In this document: piece by piece, positions 63,353 through 64,000 of the stretch
Layout of the letters: each line of letters begins with the position of its first letter
Position numbering within the stretch: the first letter of the stretch is position 1
Source: Advenella sp048381675
Lineage (GTDB): Bacteria > Pseudomonadota > Gammaproteobacteria > Burkholderiales > Burkholderiaceae_B
Direction of reading: 5' to 3'
DNA length: 64,000 nt
Assembly (NCBI RefSeq): GCF_048381675.1
Contig: NZ_JBLWIS010000001.1
Location: 124,001-188,000, forward strand
The notes under the pieces: model-generated
What the model saw: the letters and a program-made list of their open reading frames with translations, nothing else
What the model was told of the DNA's origin: nothing
The model's database searches: none
Program-made: the position numbers and the translations under genes

Positions 63353-63377
63353 GTAAACCCAAAATCCGTTTACTTTT
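63353..63377. terminator. Weak hairpin between ispF and ahpC
   Basis: GTAAAC pairs with GTTTAC around a 9-nt loop, followed by TTTT on the plus strand; it overlaps the ahpC stop. Short stem, so only tentative. Confidence 0.35.
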
Positions 63378-63924
63378 ACAGGGTATCACCACCGGTTTCC
63401 CGGCCGCAGGGGCAGAGCTCATCGGTTTGCAGGCTGTCAAGAATACGCAGGACTTCTTCGGGATTGCGTCCAACGTTCAGGTTGTTAACCGATACATGCT
63501 GGATGATGTTGTCGGGATCTATGATAAATGTGGCCCGCAGGGCAACACCTGCCGATTTATCACGGATGCCCAGCTGGTCGATCAAGGAGCCGGTGGAGTC
63601 GGCAAATGAATAATGTCCCAGTTTGTCCAGTTCGGCATTTTCACGGCGCCAGGCTAGTTTGCAGAATTCGTTATCGACCGAGCCGCCCATGAGTATCGCG
63701 TCACGGCTGGTAAATTCCTGCACCAGATTGTTGAAGCCGACAATTTCAGTGGGGCACACGAAGGTGAAGTCTTTGGGGTAAAAATAGATGACTTTCCATT
63801 TGCCCGGAAAAGAACTTTCGGTAATGTCTTCAAAAGCCGAGACACCGTTTTCTTCGTGTTTGTTGAAGCCGGGCTTCACGCCAATCACTTTAAACGCTTC
63901 CAGTTTGTCACCAATGGTTTTCAT
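63376..63924 (-). CDS. ahpC: Alkyl hydroperoxide reductase AhpC-type peroxiredoxin
   Basis: 182 aa. The peroxidatic cysteine is C57 in DFTFVCPTEI and the resolving pair C171 and C173 lies in ELCPCGRETGG, so it is a typical 2-Cys peroxiredoxin close to actinobacterial/AhpD-linked AhpC. It reduces organic peroxides. AAAGGA precedes the ATG. Its upstream region runs to the window edge, so regulation and an ahpD partner cannot be judged. Confidence 0.93.
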   Translation of the reverse strand: MKTIGDKLEAFKVIGVKPGFNKHEENGVSAFEDITESSFPGKWKVIYFYPKDFTFVCPTEIVGFNNLVQEFTSRDAILMGGSVDNEFCKLAWRRENAELDKLGHYSFADSTGSLIDQLGIRDKSAGVALRATFIIDPDNIIQHVSVNNLNVGRNPEEVLRILDSLQTDELCPCGRETGGDTL

Positions 63925-64000
63925 ATTCTTTCCTTTTTCCTTATTCCTTAATGTTACAAGATCTAAATCAGTATAACCTTAACGCTTTCAGGTGTCTGCA

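Overview
The window reads as a chromosomal segment of a betaproteobacterium, most likely an Alcaligenaceae-like member of Burkholderiales with moderate GC. The grounds are a 14-gene nuo operon followed by a DUF2818 gene, the dapA-bamC pair, the serB/mfd/ispD/ispF block, a Burkholderiales-type general porin, a NirK with a fused cytochrome c domain, and a proteobacterial short Psd next to PssA. This is inferred from gene content only; no rRNA is present.

Layout. 1-5.5 kb: an acyl-CoA dehydrogenase (cut by the window edge) diverges from a bifunctional enoyl-CoA hydratase/3-hydroxyacyl-CoA dehydrogenase, a two-subunit 3-oxoacid CoA-transferase and a 3-oxoadipyl-CoA thiolase. Together these can carry out beta-oxidation of dicarboxylic acids such as adipate, and the end of the beta-ketoadipate pathway. 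5.7-12.8 kb: phospholipid synthesis (psd, pssA), a lipoprotein, rpsO-pnp, gdhA and a GlcG/HbpS-family protein. 12.9-21.4 kb: a fused indolepyruvate ferredoxin oxidoreductase with a divergent LysR regulator, a small membrane protein, a fused tautomerase, dapA-bamC, a YciO-family protein and tRNA-Arg(UCU). 21.7-28 kb: an exported phytase-like esterase, nirK-nirV behind an FNR-type promoter, and a porin.

28.7-54.8 kb is a respiratory block: nuoA-N plus DUF2818, then torC remnant-torA-torD, then ccmA-I. NADH dehydrogenase feeds quinol, TorA and NirK are terminal reductases, and the Ccm system makes the c-type haem needed by NirK's C-terminal domain. torC has lost its signal/anchor and tetrahaem part, so TorA's usual electron donor is missing here, although an FNR-like box still precedes the locus.

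54.8-57.6 kb is accessory DNA: an AT-rich AbiEi/AbiEii (type IV toxin-antitoxin) operon lies between two nearly identical 282-bp direct repeats. The left repeat is followed by a 22-codon copy of the 3' end of serB, and the intact serB follows the right one. This looks like insertion by recombination at the serB 3' end. Two matching inverted repeats upstream of abiEi are probable operators.

57.5-64 kb returns to housekeeping genes: serB, mfd, ispD, ispF and an AhpC peroxiredoxin. No CRISPR array, transposase, integrase or prophage gene was seen.
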